Assembly: GCF_000092285.1 (NCBI RefSeq)
Contig: NC_014100.1
Location: 806,001-870,000, forward strand
Reading direction: 5' to 3'
Source of the DNA: Caulobacter segnis ATCC 21756
Lineage (GTDB): Bacteria > Pseudomonadota > Alphaproteobacteria > Caulobacterales > Caulobacteraceae
DNA length: 64,000 nt
The notes under the pieces were generated by a model. The model was not told the origin of the DNA. It did no database searches and saw only the letters and a list, made by a program, of their open reading frames with translations. The position numbers and the translations under genes are program-made. This document shows positions 7,668 to 19,149 of this stretch, piece by piece (position 1 is the stretch's first letter; each line of letters opens with the position of its first letter).

Positions 7668-9584
7668 CTACGATGCCTTAAGCGTCCCAGTCCGATCGCT
7701 GGTCAGCACCTGGATGATGGCGCGGGCCAGGGCGGTGGGCGACAGGGGCTTGGCGATCGCGCCGTCCATGCCGGCCGCGACGTAGGCCGCCTGCTGGTGG
7801 GCCATGGCGTTGGCGGTCATGGCCAGGATCGGCGCGGTTCCGATCGGGGCGGGCAGGGCGCGGATGCGCTGGGTGGCCTCGACCCCGTCCATGCCGGGCA
7901 TCTGGATGTCCATCAGGATCAGGTCGAAGCCCTCGCGGGCCATGGCCACGCCCTGGACGCCGTCCTCGGCGAGGCTGACCTGGGCCCCCAGCGCCTCCAG
8001 CATCCGGCCGGCGATCAGACGGTTGGTCGCGTTGTCCTCGACCAGCAGCACCCGCAGGCCCGCGAACAGCGGCGTGTCGTCGTCTTCGTGGGTCTCGACC
8101 GGTGGAGCGCCGACCTCGGCCTCGATCTCGATCCAGAAGGTCGAGCCCTTGCCCAGGACGCTCTCGAAGCCGACGTCGCCGCCCATCAGTTCGGCCAGGC
8201 GCCGGCAGATGGCCAGGCCCAGGCCCGAGCCGCCGAAGCGCCGGGTCGTCGAGCCGTCGCCCTGCCGGAACCGCTCGAACAGCTTCGCGGCGGCCTCGGG
8301 CGCGATGCCGACGCCGGTGTCCGCGATCTCGTAGCGCAGGCGCAGCCGATCGCCCTCGCGCCGGCCCGTCAGCCGCGCGACGACGCCGCCCGCCAGGGTG
8401 AACTTCACCGCGTTGCCCAGCAGGTTGAACAGGGCCTGGCGCAGGCGCAGCGGATCGGTGATGGCCCAGCCGAGGTCCCCCGCAGTCTCGACGCGCAGGG
8501 AAAGACCCTTGGCCTCGGCCTGCGGGCGCAGCATCTCCGCGACGCCCCGCAGCAGCTCCGCCGGCTCGGTCGGCTCGGCCGCCAGGTCCAGCTTGCCCGC
8601 CTCGATCCGCGACACGTCGATGATGTCGTTGAGCAGCTGAGACAGCATCTCGCCGCAGTCCAGCGCTTCGTTCAGCAGGCGACGCCCGTCGGCGGAAAGC
8701 CGCTCCTTCTTCAACAGGTGCAGCACGCCCAGCACGCCGTTCATCGGCGTGCGGATCTCGTGGCTCATATTGGCCAGGAACTGGCTCTTGGCGTCGGCGG
8801 CGGCCAGGGCCGCGTCGCGGGCCTCGACCAGCTCGGTGACGTTCTGGCTGATGCCGATCACGTCCCAGGCGGCGGGGCTGGCGCCACGCACGCCGCGCCA
8901 GGCCGAGTGGATGTGCGCCCAAAGCCCGGTGGGCGGATCCAGATAGCGGTAGTCGATCTCGACATGCTCGCCGGTGCGCAGGGTGTGCGACAGGGCCTCC
9001 CAGGCGCGGTCACGGTCTTCGGGATGGATCGACTGGGTCATCTCCGAGACGGTCATGGTCCGCGCGCCGCCTTCGGGCTGGCTGGGCGTGGGGATGTCCT
9101 GGTCGAAGACGTAGATCCCCTTCCGCGGATTGAAGCGCCACACGAAGATGCCCGTGGCGGTGCGCAGCAGCTCGTTGGAGCGCTCGGCCTGCTGGCGGGC
9201 GATGTTGCGGGCGCGCTCCTCGGTGCGATCCTGCAGCACGATCAGGAGGTCGCCGCCCTCCAGCACCTTGGACTGCGAGCGCACCCACAGCCAGCCGCCG
9301 CCCTTGCGCGCCAGCCGGTGCTCGCCGGTGGCCTGGCCGCGGGCCTCGAGGATGCGGCCGATGTCCTGGATGATCGGCGTGTCGTGCAGATGGAAGAAGT
9401 CGTGCAGGTGCCGGCCCAGCGAGTCCTCGGGGCTCCAGCCGGTCGATTGGGTCCAGGCCGGATTGACGCGGGCGATCGTGCGTCCGTGCAGCACGACGAA
9501 CATGTCGAGGCTGTTCTGGAAGAACCAGTCGGCCGCCGCGGCTTCGATTCTGGAGGCAGCCCCGGAGTCCAAGTGCTTGCCCAT
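7668..9584 (-). CDS. Hybrid sensor histidine kinase (PAS-PAS-HisKA-HATPase-REC)
   Basis: 638 residues, no membrane segment, so a cytoplasmic sensor. Two PAS domains lie at about 20-125 and 145-255. The H-box SHEIRTPMNG puts the phosphoacceptor at His275. The ATPase domain has N-box LLGNAVKFT, G1 DTGVGI and G2 GSGLGLAI. A C-terminal receiver (about 510-630) has acidic residues VEDN, the phosphorylation site Asp559 in LILMDIQMPGMDG, and the conserved Lys in AKPLS. All catalytic residues are present. It is an orphan kinase divergent from a serine hydrolase, so output probably goes through a phosphotransferase elsewhere. Confidence 0.95.
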   Translation of the reverse strand: MGKHLDSGAASRIEAAAADWFFQNSLDMFVVLHGRTIARVNPAWTQSTGWSPEDSLGRHLHDFFHLHDTPIIQDIGRILEARGQATGEHRLARKGGGWLWVRSQSKVLEGGDLLIVLQDRTEERARNIARQQAERSNELLRTATGIFVWRFNPRKGIYVFDQDIPTPSQPEGGARTMTVSEMTQSIHPEDRDRAWEALSHTLRTGEHVEIDYRYLDPPTGLWAHIHSAWRGVRGASPAAWDVIGISQNVTELVEARDAALAAADAKSQFLANMSHEIRTPMNGVLGVLHLLKKERLSADGRRLLNEALDCGEMLSQLLNDIIDVSRIEAGKLDLAAEPTEPAELLRGVAEMLRPQAEAKGLSLRVETAGDLGWAITDPLRLRQALFNLLGNAVKFTLAGGVVARLTGRREGDRLRLRYEIADTGVGIAPEAAAKLFERFRQGDGSTTRRFGGSGLGLAICRRLAELMGGDVGFESVLGKGSTFWIEIEAEVGAPPVETHEDDDTPLFAGLRVLLVEDNATNRLIAGRMLEALGAQVSLAEDGVQGVAMAREGFDLILMDIQMPGMDGVEATQRIRALPAPIGTAPILAMTANAMAHQQAAYVAAGMDGAIAKPLSPTALARAIIQVLTSDRTGTLKAS

Positions 9585-9704
9585 CCTGATTCCCTCGTCT
9601 TCAATCAGGATGCGCCCATGTGGGTAAAGTTTGGGTTGCGACGCAATGTCGCGCTCGCCTTCAGTCGCGGCGCCAAGAAAGACATCGCAGCAGGGGAGAA
9701 AATC

Positions 9705-10931
9705 TTGAGCACGCCAGAAGCCGTCGGAATGTCGTCCGAGCGCTTGCAGCGCATCGATCGCTTCATCCAGTCCAAATATATCGACAGCGGAAAACTACCG
9801 TGCGCCCTGACCCAGGTCTGGCGGCGCGGGCAGCTGGCCTACACCTCGGTGCTGGGTCATGCGGATGTCGAGCGCGGCAAGGCGCTGAAGGCCGACAGCC
9901 TGTTCCGCATCTATTCGATGACCAAGCCGATCACCAGCGTCGCCTTTATGATGCTGGTCGAGGACGGCCTGGTGGCGCTGGACGATCCGGTGCACCGCTT
10001 CATCCCGGCCTGGCGTGACTTGGGCGTGTTCAACGGCGGCGTGCCGGGCGCCTTCCTGACCAAGCCGACCACCGAGCCGATGCGGATGATCGACCTGCTG
10101 CGCCACACCGCCGGCCTGACCTACGGCTTCCAGCAGCGCACCAATGTCGACGCGGCCTATCGCAAGCTGAAGCTGGACGGCGTGGACAGCGAGGGCGGCC
10201 TGCAGGCCTTCGTCGACGCGCTGGGAACCGTGCCGCTGGAGTTCTCGCCGGGCGAGTCCTGGAACTACTCCGTCGCCACCGACGTGCTGGGCTATCTGGT
10301 CGAGGCGATCTCGGGCCAGCCGTTCGACGCCTTCCTGAAGAGCCGCATCTTCGACCCGCTGAAGATGGGCGACACCGGCTTCTTCGTGCCGGAGGGCCAG
10401 CGCGCCCGCTTCACCGCCTGCTACGCCCTGACGCCGTCGGGCAAGGTCGTGCTGCAGGACGACCCGGAAAAGAGCCGCTTCCTGTCCGACCCGTCGCTGA
10501 AGTCCGGCGGCGGCGGCCTGGTCTCCACGGCCGACGACTACATGCGCTTCTGCCGGATGCTGCTGAACGGCGGCGAGCTGGACGGCGCGCGGCTGCTCAG
10601 CCCCAAGACCATCAAGCTGATGACCATGAACCACCTGCCGGGCGGCCAGGAGCTGACCCAGCTGTCCAAGTCGCTGTTCAGCGAGGCGGTGTTCGAGGGG
10701 CTCGGTTTCGGTCTCGGCTTCGCCATGACGGTCAATCAGGCGCGCACCAAGAACCTGGGCTCGCTGGGCGAGTACTTCTGGGGCGGCATGGCCTCGACCG
10801 CCTTCTGGATCGACCCCGTCGAGGACCTGGCGGTGGTGTTCATGACCCAGCTGATGCCCTCCAGCGCCTACCCGATCCGTCGCGAGCTGCGGACGCTGGT
10901 CTATTCCAGCCTGACGGAAGCGGCGGGGTAG
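9705..10931 (+). CDS. Serine hydrolase of the beta-lactamase / class C esterase family
   Basis: 408 residues. The nucleophile motif SxxK is seen as SMTK in LFRIYSMTKPITS (about residue 70), the tyrosine motif as WNYSVATDVLG, and the third conserved block as KSGGGGLVSTADDYMRF. This matches EstB-like esterases and beta-lactamase-related proteins rather than a dedicated resistance enzyme. There is no signal peptide with this start. TTG at 9705 was chosen because AGGGGAG lies seven bases before it; the upstream ATG at 9618 has no such site. The substrate cannot be predicted. Confidence 0.88.
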   Translation: MSTPEAVGMSSERLQRIDRFIQSKYIDSGKLPCALTQVWRRGQLAYTSVLGHADVERGKALKADSLFRIYSMTKPITSVAFMMLVEDGLVALDDPVHRFIPAWRDLGVFNGGVPGAFLTKPTTEPMRMIDLLRHTAGLTYGFQQRTNVDAAYRKLKLDGVDSEGGLQAFVDALGTVPLEFSPGESWNYSVATDVLGYLVEAISGQPFDAFLKSRIFDPLKMGDTGFFVPEGQRARFTACYALTPSGKVVLQDDPEKSRFLSDPSLKSGGGGLVSTADDYMRFCRMLLNGGELDGARLLSPKTIKLMTMNHLPGGQELTQLSKSLFSEAVFEGLGFGLGFAMTVNQARTKNLGSLGEYFWGGMASTAFWIDPVEDLAVVFMTQLMPSSAYPIRRELRTLVYSSLTEAAG

Positions 10932-10940
10932 ACGTAAGGA

Positions 10941-11071
10941 AGCGCCCCCTCCGTCACGCGGCTCCGCCGCGCGCCACCTCCCCCGCGATGCGGGTGAGGA
11001 GGATGTTCATCCTCCCCCGTGCAACGGGGGAGGTGGATCGGCGCCAAGGGCGACGAGACGGAGGGGGCGCT
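10941..11071. repeat. Intergenic inverted repeat, family A
   Basis: A 131-base element bounded by perfect 15-base arms AGCGCCCCCTCCGTC and GACGGAGGGGGCGCT. Inside are a CTCCGCC/GGCGGAG-type hairpin and a second one around CCTCCCCCGTGCAACGGGGGAGG. The same arm recurs at 28509 and 62882, so this is a dispersed family. Confidence 0.85.
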
Positions 11072-11483
11072 CCTTTCCCTCTAAAAATCCGGCGCGGGAG
11101 GGGGGCTCCCGCGCCGAGTAGGGCTTACCGAAGTCGGGCGCGCCGGGGGGACGCGCGCCGCGCTCGCGGATCATGGGCTTCGAAACGTTGGGACGCGTGC
11201 AAGGCGCGTCCAAAGCCCGTGTCTCACCGCGAACGCCCTGAACAGCCCTGGTCATTATCGCGGAAATACAATCGCTAGAAGGCGGCGATCGACGCGTCGG
11301 CGCCCCGCATGACCACGACTGAAACTATCGTTCGAATTTGTAGTATGTCATCGCCGTCCGTCAACGGCGGGCGCCTTCAAAATGGGCGCCGTTACGGCGG
11401 TCTGGACATCTTCGCCGGAGCGTGCAGGGTTTCTCAAACGGTTGTTCAAGCCGATAAATCAACAGAGCAAGGGTGGAAGCCGC
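11072..11483. other. Non-coding stretch before the beta-oxidation gene
   Basis: Just over 400 bases with no convincing ORF. GC content falls towards the right end, where the promoter of the following gene must lie. No clear operator, terminator or RNA structure was recognised. Confidence 0.5.
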
Positions 11484-13562
<2,079 letters not shown>

Positions 13563-13568
13563 TTGGAT

Positions 13569-13684
13569 TCCCCTCCCCTAGATGGGGAGGGGTAGGGGTG
13601 GGGTGATCGCGGCGGCAGAAGCCGCGCCCCCACGTCTAACGGTGTCACCCCATCCCCAGCCCTTCCCCATCCAAGGGGAAGGGA
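13569..13684. repeat. Intergenic inverted repeat whose end overlaps a ribosome-binding site
   Basis: CT/AG-rich hairpins at both ends (CCCCTCCCCTAGATGGGGAG on the left, CCTTCCCCATCCAAGGGG on the right), with an outer inverted repeat (GGGGTGGGGTGA / TCACCCCATCCCC). The right end runs into GGGAGGAG, the ribosome-binding site of the next gene. Confidence 0.7.
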
Positions 13685-13696
13685 GGAGTTCTTAGA

Positions 13697-15247
13697 ATGT
13701 CCACCCTCGCCGCCATGATCGCCGCCGACTACGGGACCATCGGCGACATCCTGCGTGAGCGGGCGCGGGAGACCCCCGAGCGCCTCGCCGTCGTCATGGA
13801 GACCGGCGAGGCCGTCACCTACGCCCAGTTCGACGCCCTGGCCGACCGTGTCGCCGCCGCGCTGCAGCGCGACGGGATCCAGCCCGGCGAGGCCGTCGCC
13901 GTCTGCGCCCTGTCCTCGATCCCCTACGCGGCGCTGTTCCTCGGCGCCCTGCGGGCCGGCGTGGCGGTCGCGCCGATCGCGCCGTCGTCGACGCCCGGGG
14001 CGATCGCCGGCATGGTCGCCGACTGTGGGGCCAGGCTCTTCTTCCTCGACGCCGGGGTCGCCGAAGCCCAGAAGCCCGCGCCGGTCCCCGCGCGCCAGAT
14101 CGCGCTGGACGGCTCTGCAGTTGGAGAGGCCTTCGACGCCTGGCTGGCCCCCGAGGGCGCGACGCCGGCGCCGGTCGAGATCGGGCCGAAGCATCCGTTC
14201 AACATCATCTATTCCAGCGGCACGACCGGCACGCCCAAGGGCATCGTCCAGTCGCACGGCATGCGCTGGAAGCACATCTTCGTCGGCGACACGATCGGCT
14301 ATGCCCACGCGCCGGTCAGCCTCTTGTCGACGCCGCTCTATTCCAACACCACGCTGGTCTGCTTCTTCCCGACCCTGGCGGGCGGCGGGACCGTGGTGCT
14401 GATGAAGAAGTTCGACGTCGTCCGCTATCTGGAGCTGGCCCAGACGCATCGCGTCACCCACACCATGCTGGTGCCCGTCCAGTACCGCCGCCTGATGGAG
14501 CACCCCGACTTCGACCGCTACGACCTGTCATCGACGCGGATGAAGTTCTGCACCAGCGCGCCGTTCTCGGCCGAGCTGAAGGGCGAAGTGCTGCGCCGCT
14601 GGCGAGGTGGGCTCGTGGAGTATTTCGGCATGACCGAGGGCGGCGGAACCTGCATCCTGATGGCCCACGAGCATCCGGACAAGCTGCACACCGTGGGGCG
14701 TCCGGCGCCGGGCCACGACATCCGCCTGATCGATGAGGATGGCCGAGAGGTCGGCCCCGGCGTGGTCGGCGAGATCGTCGGCCGCTCGGCCTCGATGATG
14801 AACGGCTATCACGGCCGGGCCGACAAGACGGCCGAGGCGACCTGGACCTCGCCGGAAGGCCTCTCCTTCATCCGCACCGGCGATGTCGGCCGCTTCGACG
14901 AGGACGGCTTCCTGACCCTGATGGATCGCAAGAAGGACATGATCATCAGCGGCGGCTTCAACATCTATCCGTCCGACCTGGAGGCGGTGCTGGCGACGCA
15001 TCCGGCGGTGGTCGAGGCGGCGGTGGTCGGCGTGCCCTCGGACGCCTGGGGCGAGACGCCGGTGGCCTTCGTGGCGGCGCGCGGGCAGGCCGATCCGGAG
15101 GCCATCCGCGCCTTCGTCAACGACAAGGTCGGCAAGACGCAAAGGCTGGCGGAGGTTCGTTTCGTCGACGCCCTGCCGCGCAGCCATATCGGCAAGGTGC
15201 TGAAGCGCGAACTGCGCGAAACCTGGCAAAAATCGCCCACTACCTAG
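13697..15247 (+). CDS. AMP-forming acyl-CoA synthetase (ANL superfamily)
   Basis: 516 residues. Motifs in order: AMP-binding P-loop YSSGTTGTPKGIVQSHG (about 170), YFGMTEGGG, the adenylate-binding aspartate in IRTGDVGRFDEDG, the hinge KKDMIISGGFNIYP, and the C-terminal catalytic lysine in RSHIGKVLKREL. It activates a carboxylic acid to its CoA thioester through an acyl-AMP. Length and motifs fit 4-coumarate/long-chain CoA ligases; the chain preference is unknown. It follows the beta-oxidation enzyme by about 130 bases, so it probably feeds that enzyme. Ribosome-binding site GGGAGGAG, about 9 bases before the ATG. Confidence 0.92.
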   Translation: MSTLAAMIAADYGTIGDILRERARETPERLAVVMETGEAVTYAQFDALADRVAAALQRDGIQPGEAVAVCALSSIPYAALFLGALRAGVAVAPIAPSSTPGAIAGMVADCGARLFFLDAGVAEAQKPAPVPARQIALDGSAVGEAFDAWLAPEGATPAPVEIGPKHPFNIIYSSGTTGTPKGIVQSHGMRWKHIFVGDTIGYAHAPVSLLSTPLYSNTTLVCFFPTLAGGGTVVLMKKFDVVRYLELAQTHRVTHTMLVPVQYRRLMEHPDFDRYDLSSTRMKFCTSAPFSAELKGEVLRRWRGGLVEYFGMTEGGGTCILMAHEHPDKLHTVGRPAPGHDIRLIDEDGREVGPGVVGEIVGRSASMMNGYHGRADKTAEATWTSPEGLSFIRTGDVGRFDEDGFLTLMDRKKDMIISGGFNIYPSDLEAVLATHPAVVEAAVVGVPSDAWGETPVAFVAARGQADPEAIRAFVNDKVGKTQRLAEVRFVDALPRSHIGKVLKRELRETWQKSPTT

Positions 15248-15366
15248 ACAATTTTGCCGCGACGGCGCGCCGCATTAGGGGCGGCGGAATCGCTGGATAC
15301 GTTTGCTTAACCATAAGGCGCGGCCCCATGGGGTCGCCTGGTTCTTAGCGGATCCAAGTTCACGCC

Positions 15367-16350
15367 ATGATGCCCACGCCGTTCGCCGCCTCGACGCTGT
15401 CCACGCCCGTTCTCGAGCCCGCCTCGATCGGTCTCGAGCCGGTGGATTTCGACGTCGTCGCCAAGGCCCTGGGCGAGCGCGGCTACGCGTCGGATCTCGA
15501 ACAGCGCCTGGCCGGCCGCTTCGCGCGTCCCGTCCGCGCCCGCGCGTTCACCGACCGCACCACGACCGTGGCCGCGACCCTCAAGGCGCTGGGCGTGCGT
15601 CCCGGCGGTGTCTGCGTCGTCTCGGCGCTCGCCGACCTCGAGACCCTGGCGGGCGTCGCCGCGTTGGGGCTGAAGCCCTGGCTGGTCGACGTCGATCCGT
15701 TCAGCGCCATGTTCGACCCGCGTCACCTGCGCGAACGGCTGCCCCACGCGCCGGGGCCGCTGGCCGCCATCGTCCCCGCCGCCGCCCACGGACGCGCGCC
15801 GGACATGCGGGCCTGGGCCGCCTTCCGCGACGAGACCGGCCTGCCGATCCTGGTCGATGCGTTCGGCGCCTTCGACGTGATGATCGAGGCCCCCGTGCCG
15901 GTGCTGATCGGCCTGCCCAGCGGTGAAGGGGTGTTTGTGGCCTGCGAGGACGCCAGCCCCGTCAACGCCATCGAGGCTCGGCCCTTCGTCGGCGACGACG
16001 GCGTGGTCGCCTGGTCCCGCCTGCGCCACCGCCTCTGCGCCACCGCCCAGCAGCTGCGGGTGCTGCTGCTGGACAGCGGCGTCAGCTTCCAGCCGGGCTG
16101 GGGCATGAGCTGGATTTCGCCGACCTGCGCCCTGACCCTGCCCAGCGACGACGCTGGGACCGTGGCCTGGAAGCTGCGCCAGGCGGGCGTGGCCGCCAGC
16201 TGCGCCGTGCGGGATCTCACCGTGAAGGCCGACGACACGCCGATCGCCGACCACATCGCCGCCTCGACCGTGGTGATCCAGCTGGATCCCGGCCTCGACA
16301 TCGAGGGCCTGGACCGCCTGTGCGACGCCTTGCGGGAAGCGCTGGCCTAG
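15367..16350 (+). CDS. DegT/DnrJ/EryC1-fold protein lacking the catalytic lysine
   Basis: 327 residues. The order of segments follows sugar aminotransferases of the DegT family: AFTDRTTTVAATLKALGVRPG (the SGTAALxxALxALGxxPGD region), LGLKPWLVDVDPFSAMFDP, VPAAAHGRAPDMRAW, and GLPILVDAFGAFD (normally xLIEDAAQA). Where PLP-dependent members have S-x-x-x-T-K-N with the Schiff-base lysine, this protein reads IGLPSGEGVFVACED with no lysine. It is therefore probably not an aminotransferase; some family members without the lysine are dehydratases or non-catalytic. No sugar genes surround it. Family 0.6 sure, role unknown. Confidence 0.65.
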   Translation: MMPTPFAASTLSTPVLEPASIGLEPVDFDVVAKALGERGYASDLEQRLAGRFARPVRARAFTDRTTTVAATLKALGVRPGGVCVVSALADLETLAGVAALGLKPWLVDVDPFSAMFDPRHLRERLPHAPGPLAAIVPAAAHGRAPDMRAWAAFRDETGLPILVDAFGAFDVMIEAPVPVLIGLPSGEGVFVACEDASPVNAIEARPFVGDDGVVAWSRLRHRLCATAQQLRVLLLDSGVSFQPGWGMSWISPTCALTLPSDDAGTVAWKLRQAGVAASCAVRDLTVKADDTPIADHIAASTVVIQLDPGLDIEGLDRLCDALREALA

Positions 16351-16406
16351 AGTCCGCGCCCGACTTGGCCTAATCCTCGGCGCGTCTGTCACGCCCGAAG
16401 GTTCCG

Positions 16407-16907
16407 ATGGCCAAAGCGTTCGATTGCCCGACCTGCGGCCGCCGCCACGAAGACCTGTCGCGGGACCACGGCTTCACCCTGCCTGACGAGGTCTGGGCCC
16501 TCCCGGAAGACGAGCGCGAAAGCCAGGCGCGCTACAGCGACGATCTCTGCCAGTGGGGCGATCGGTTCTTCATCCTTTGCATCCTGCCCGTGCCCCTGAT
16601 CGGCGAGGACGACTATTTCGGCTGGGGTGTCTGGGCCGAGGTCGAGCCCGAGGTGTTCGAGCGCTATCTCGACCTCTACGAGGAAGACGGCCGGGACGAG
16701 CCGCCGCACCCCTGCAAGCTGGCCAACAGGCTGGAGCCCTATCCGGGCACGTCGCTGGGCACCCGCCTGCTGGTCCAGTTCCAGGCCCCCGACGAGCGCC
16801 CGACCCTGATCCTGCCCGAGGGCGACAAGAGCCGCCTGGCCCAGGAGCAGCGCGACGGGATCGACGCCGCGCGTCATCACGAGCTGCTGGGGCTCGATCT
16901 AGCCTAG
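16407..16907 (+). CDS. DUF2199 domain protein
   Basis: 166 residues. A short N-terminal CPTCG motif is followed by the tryptophan-rich core of DUF2199: LPDEVWALPEDERE, DDLCQWGDRFFI, FGWGVWAEV, FERYLDLYEEDGRDEPP and a late GTRLLVQFQAPDERP. Soluble and acidic. The family has no assigned function. It sits 57 bases after the DegT-like gene on the same strand, so co-transcription is possible. Confidence 0.8.
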   Translation: MAKAFDCPTCGRRHEDLSRDHGFTLPDEVWALPEDERESQARYSDDLCQWGDRFFILCILPVPLIGEDDYFGWGVWAEVEPEVFERYLDLYEEDGRDEPPHPCKLANRLEPYPGTSLGTRLLVQFQAPDERPTLILPEGDKSRLAQEQRDGIDAARHHELLGLDLA

Positions 16908-16966
16908 AGCGCTAGGGTCGGCCCTCATTGCGGAGGCGGAAAGCTTTGGGTCATTCAAAGGCTAAG

Positions 16967-17087
16967 CTTTCGTCATCCCGGAAGCCTCGCAGAGGCTATC
17001 CGGGACCCAGGGGCCGGCGCATCGCGGTTGCCCCTGGGTCCCGGCGCTACAGACCGCAACGCGGTCTTCCGGCCGGGATGACGAAAG
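16967..17087. repeat. Intergenic inverted repeat, family B
   Basis: Perfect 15-base arms CTTTCGTCATCCCGG and CCGGGATGACGAAAG enclose nested complementary segments, such as GGACCCAGGGGC with GCCCCTGGGTCC. It lies between convergent genes. A related element with CGTCATTCCCGCC arms lies at 61340. Confidence 0.8.
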
Positions 17088-17117
17088 AAATTGATCTCAG
17101 CGGATTGAATATGGACT

Positions 17118-18086
17118 CTAGAGCCAGCCCGTCCGCTTGAACCGCCGGTACAGCAGGCCGCAGATGAGGGCGATGCCGGCGAGCACGGCCGGATAGCCGT
17201 AGGTCCACTTCAGCTCGGGCATGTGCTCGAAGTTCATGCCGTAGACGCCGGCCACCGCCGTCGGCACGGCCAGGATGGCGGCCCAGGCGGCCAGCTGGCG
17301 GGTGATCAGGCCCTGGCGCTGCTGCTCCAGCAGGCTGCTGATTTCGAAGACCGAGGTCAGCACTTCGCGCAGGCCGTCGACCAGGATCTCGGTGCGCTGG
17401 ATGTGGTCGCGCACGTCGCGGAAATAGGGCCGGACCTCGCTGTCGATGCACGGCAGGTCGTGGTGCTCCAGCGCGCTGACCACCTGGGTCATGGGCCCCA
17501 GCAGCTTCTTGAACTTCATCAGCGCCCGGCGAAGGTTGAAGATCCGGGCGATCTCGGCGCGGCTGAGGAAGGCGTCCAGGGCGCGACGCTCGAAGGCGTG
17601 CAGGTCGTCCTCGATGGTGTCGACGATCGGCATGTAGCCGTCGACGATGAAGTCCAGCACCGCGTGCAGCACATAGTCGACGCCGTGCGCCAGCAGGACC
17701 GGGGCCGCCTCCAACTGGGCGCGCAGCTCGGTATGGGCCCGGGCCGAGCCGTGGCGGACGGTGATCAGGAAGCGCTGGCCGACGAAGAAGTCCGTCTCGC
17801 CATAGACGATGTTGTCGTTTTCCAGGTGCGCGGTCTTGGCGACGACGAACAGCTGCTGGCCATAGACGTCGACCTTCGGCGTCTGGCGGGCGGTCAGGGC
17901 GTCCTCGACCGCCAGCGGGTGCAGGCCGAAGGCCTGCTGCAGCACGCGCAGCTCGCCTTCATCGGGCTCGACCAGGCCGATCCAGACGAACTCGCCCTCG
18001 TGCGGCTTCAGGCCGTCCGGATCATCCAGGCTGAGAGGCCGGGCGAGCTTGCCCTGGACATAGGCGCTGGCGGCGACGACGGTCAT
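17118..18086 (-). CDS. corA: CorA-family magnesium/cobalt transporter
   Basis: 322 residues. A large cytoplasmic N-terminal domain is followed by two C-terminal membrane helices joined by the signature YGMNFEHMPE, the GMN selectivity loop. The chain ends in the basic RRFKRTGWL tail. It forms a pentameric divalent-cation channel in the inner membrane. The gene begins 10 bases after the adenine deaminase gene on the same strand, so the two form an operon; deaminases of that family need a metal, but the link is only positional. Confidence 0.93.
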   Translation of the reverse strand: MTVVAASAYVQGKLARPLSLDDPDGLKPHEGEFVWIGLVEPDEGELRVLQQAFGLHPLAVEDALTARQTPKVDVYGQQLFVVAKTAHLENDNIVYGETDFFVGQRFLITVRHGSARAHTELRAQLEAAPVLLAHGVDYVLHAVLDFIVDGYMPIVDTIEDDLHAFERRALDAFLSRAEIARIFNLRRALMKFKKLLGPMTQVVSALEHHDLPCIDSEVRPYFRDVRDHIQRTEILVDGLREVLTSVFEISSLLEQQRQGLITRQLAAWAAILAVPTAVAGVYGMNFEHMPELKWTYGYPAVLAGIALICGLLYRRFKRTGWL

Positions 18087-18096
18087 CGGCGGGCGC

Positions 18097-19116
18097 TCAA
18101 TGGGCCGCCGCGTAGGCCTCGACCTTCGCCACGCGCTCGGCCTTCTCGGCCTCCGACAGGAACGAGCCCGTGAAGCTGTTTTTGGCCAGGGTGACGACCT
18201 CGTCGCGGGTCAGGCCGACGGCGTCGGCGGTGGCCAGGTAGTTCTCCAGCAGGTAGCCGCCGAAATAGGCCGGGTCATCGGAATTGACCGTGGCCTTCAG
18301 GCCCAGGCTCAGCATCCGCTTCAGCGGGTGGACGTCGAGGCTGGGCACGCCGCACAGCTTCAGGTTCGACAGCGGGCAGACCGTCAGGGTGGTCCCGTCC
18401 TTGACCAGGCGCGCGGTCAGGGCCTCGTCCTCGAGGGCGCGGTTGCCGTGGTCGATGCGGTCGACCTTCACCAGGTCGATGGCTTCCCAGACGTATTCCG
18501 GCGGGCCTTCCTCGCCGGCGTGGGCCACGACCTTGAGGCCGAGGTCCCGGGCGGCCTGCATCACGCGGGCGAACTTGGCCGGCGGATGGCCGACCTCGGA
18601 GCTGTCGAGACCGACGCCGGCCAGCGAGGACAGCCACGGCTTGCCCTGCTCCAGGGTCTCGAAGGCGGACTCTTCGGACAGGTGGCGCAGGAAGCACAGG
18701 ATCAGCTTGGAGGTGACGCCCAGCGTCTTTTCCGCCTCGTCCATGCCGGCCAGCAGGCCCTTGATCACCGTCTCGAAGGCGATCCCGCGGTCGGTGTGGG
18801 TCTGGGGGTCGAAGAAGATCTCGGCGTGCGTCCCGCCGTCGGCCGCCAGGCGCTGGAAGTAGGCCAGGGCCAGGTCCTTGAAGTCGGCCTCGGTGATCAG
18901 CACGCCCGCGCCCTGGTAATAGATGTCCAGGAAGTCCTGCAGGTTCGAGAACTCATACGCCGCCCGGATCTCCTCGACCGACTTGTAGGGCAGGGTGATC
19001 CCGTTGCGCTGGGCGAGAGCGAACATCAGCTCGGGCTCGAGGCTGCCCTCGATGTGCATGTGCAGTTCGGCCTTAGGCAGGCCGCGAACGAAGTTGGCGA
19101 AGGCTGTGTCGGTCAT
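18097..19116 (-). CDS. Adenine deaminase, type 2 (adenosine deaminase superfamily)
   Basis: 339 residues. Metal-binding and catalytic segments: PKAELHMHIEGSLEPE (HxH), VVAHAGEEGPPEYVWEA (His and Glu), DRIDHGNRALED, TVCPLSNLKL and TVNSDDPAYFGGY (Asp pair). The EGPPEYVWEA and VDRIDHGN spacing is that of the AAH1-like adenine deaminases, which convert adenine to hypoxanthine, rather than true adenosine deaminases. The start at 19116 (MTDTAFANF) removes 12 residues of unlikely N-terminus. It is the first gene of a pair with corA. Confidence 0.87.
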   Translation of the reverse strand: MTDTAFANFVRGLPKAELHMHIEGSLEPELMFALAQRNGITLPYKSVEEIRAAYEFSNLQDFLDIYYQGAGVLITEADFKDLALAYFQRLAADGGTHAEIFFDPQTHTDRGIAFETVIKGLLAGMDEAEKTLGVTSKLILCFLRHLSEESAFETLEQGKPWLSSLAGVGLDSSEVGHPPAKFARVMQAARDLGLKVVAHAGEEGPPEYVWEAIDLVKVDRIDHGNRALEDEALTARLVKDGTTLTVCPLSNLKLCGVPSLDVHPLKRMLSLGLKATVNSDDPAYFGGYLLENYLATADAVGLTRDEVVTLAKNSFTGSFLSEAEKAERVAKVEAYAAAH

Positions 19117-19149
19117 GGGGGAGTTATGGGCCCCGGAGCCGGAGCCTTT

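Noticed and set aside
7557..9700. Open frame continuous with the serine hydrolase
   Set aside because: It is the complement of the hybrid kinase gene; the kinase has all its motifs and the hydrolase has its own TTG start and ribosome-binding site at 9705.
9705..10931. True antibiotic beta-lactamase linked to the blaI operon
   Set aside because: It is over 40 kb away and its motifs fit EstB-like esterases; no TACA-N2-TGTA operator was seen upstream.
15300..15320. CtrA box (TTAA-N7-TTAAC)
   Set aside because: Only half-sites such as TTAACC were seen here and at about 39664; no full site was found in the window.
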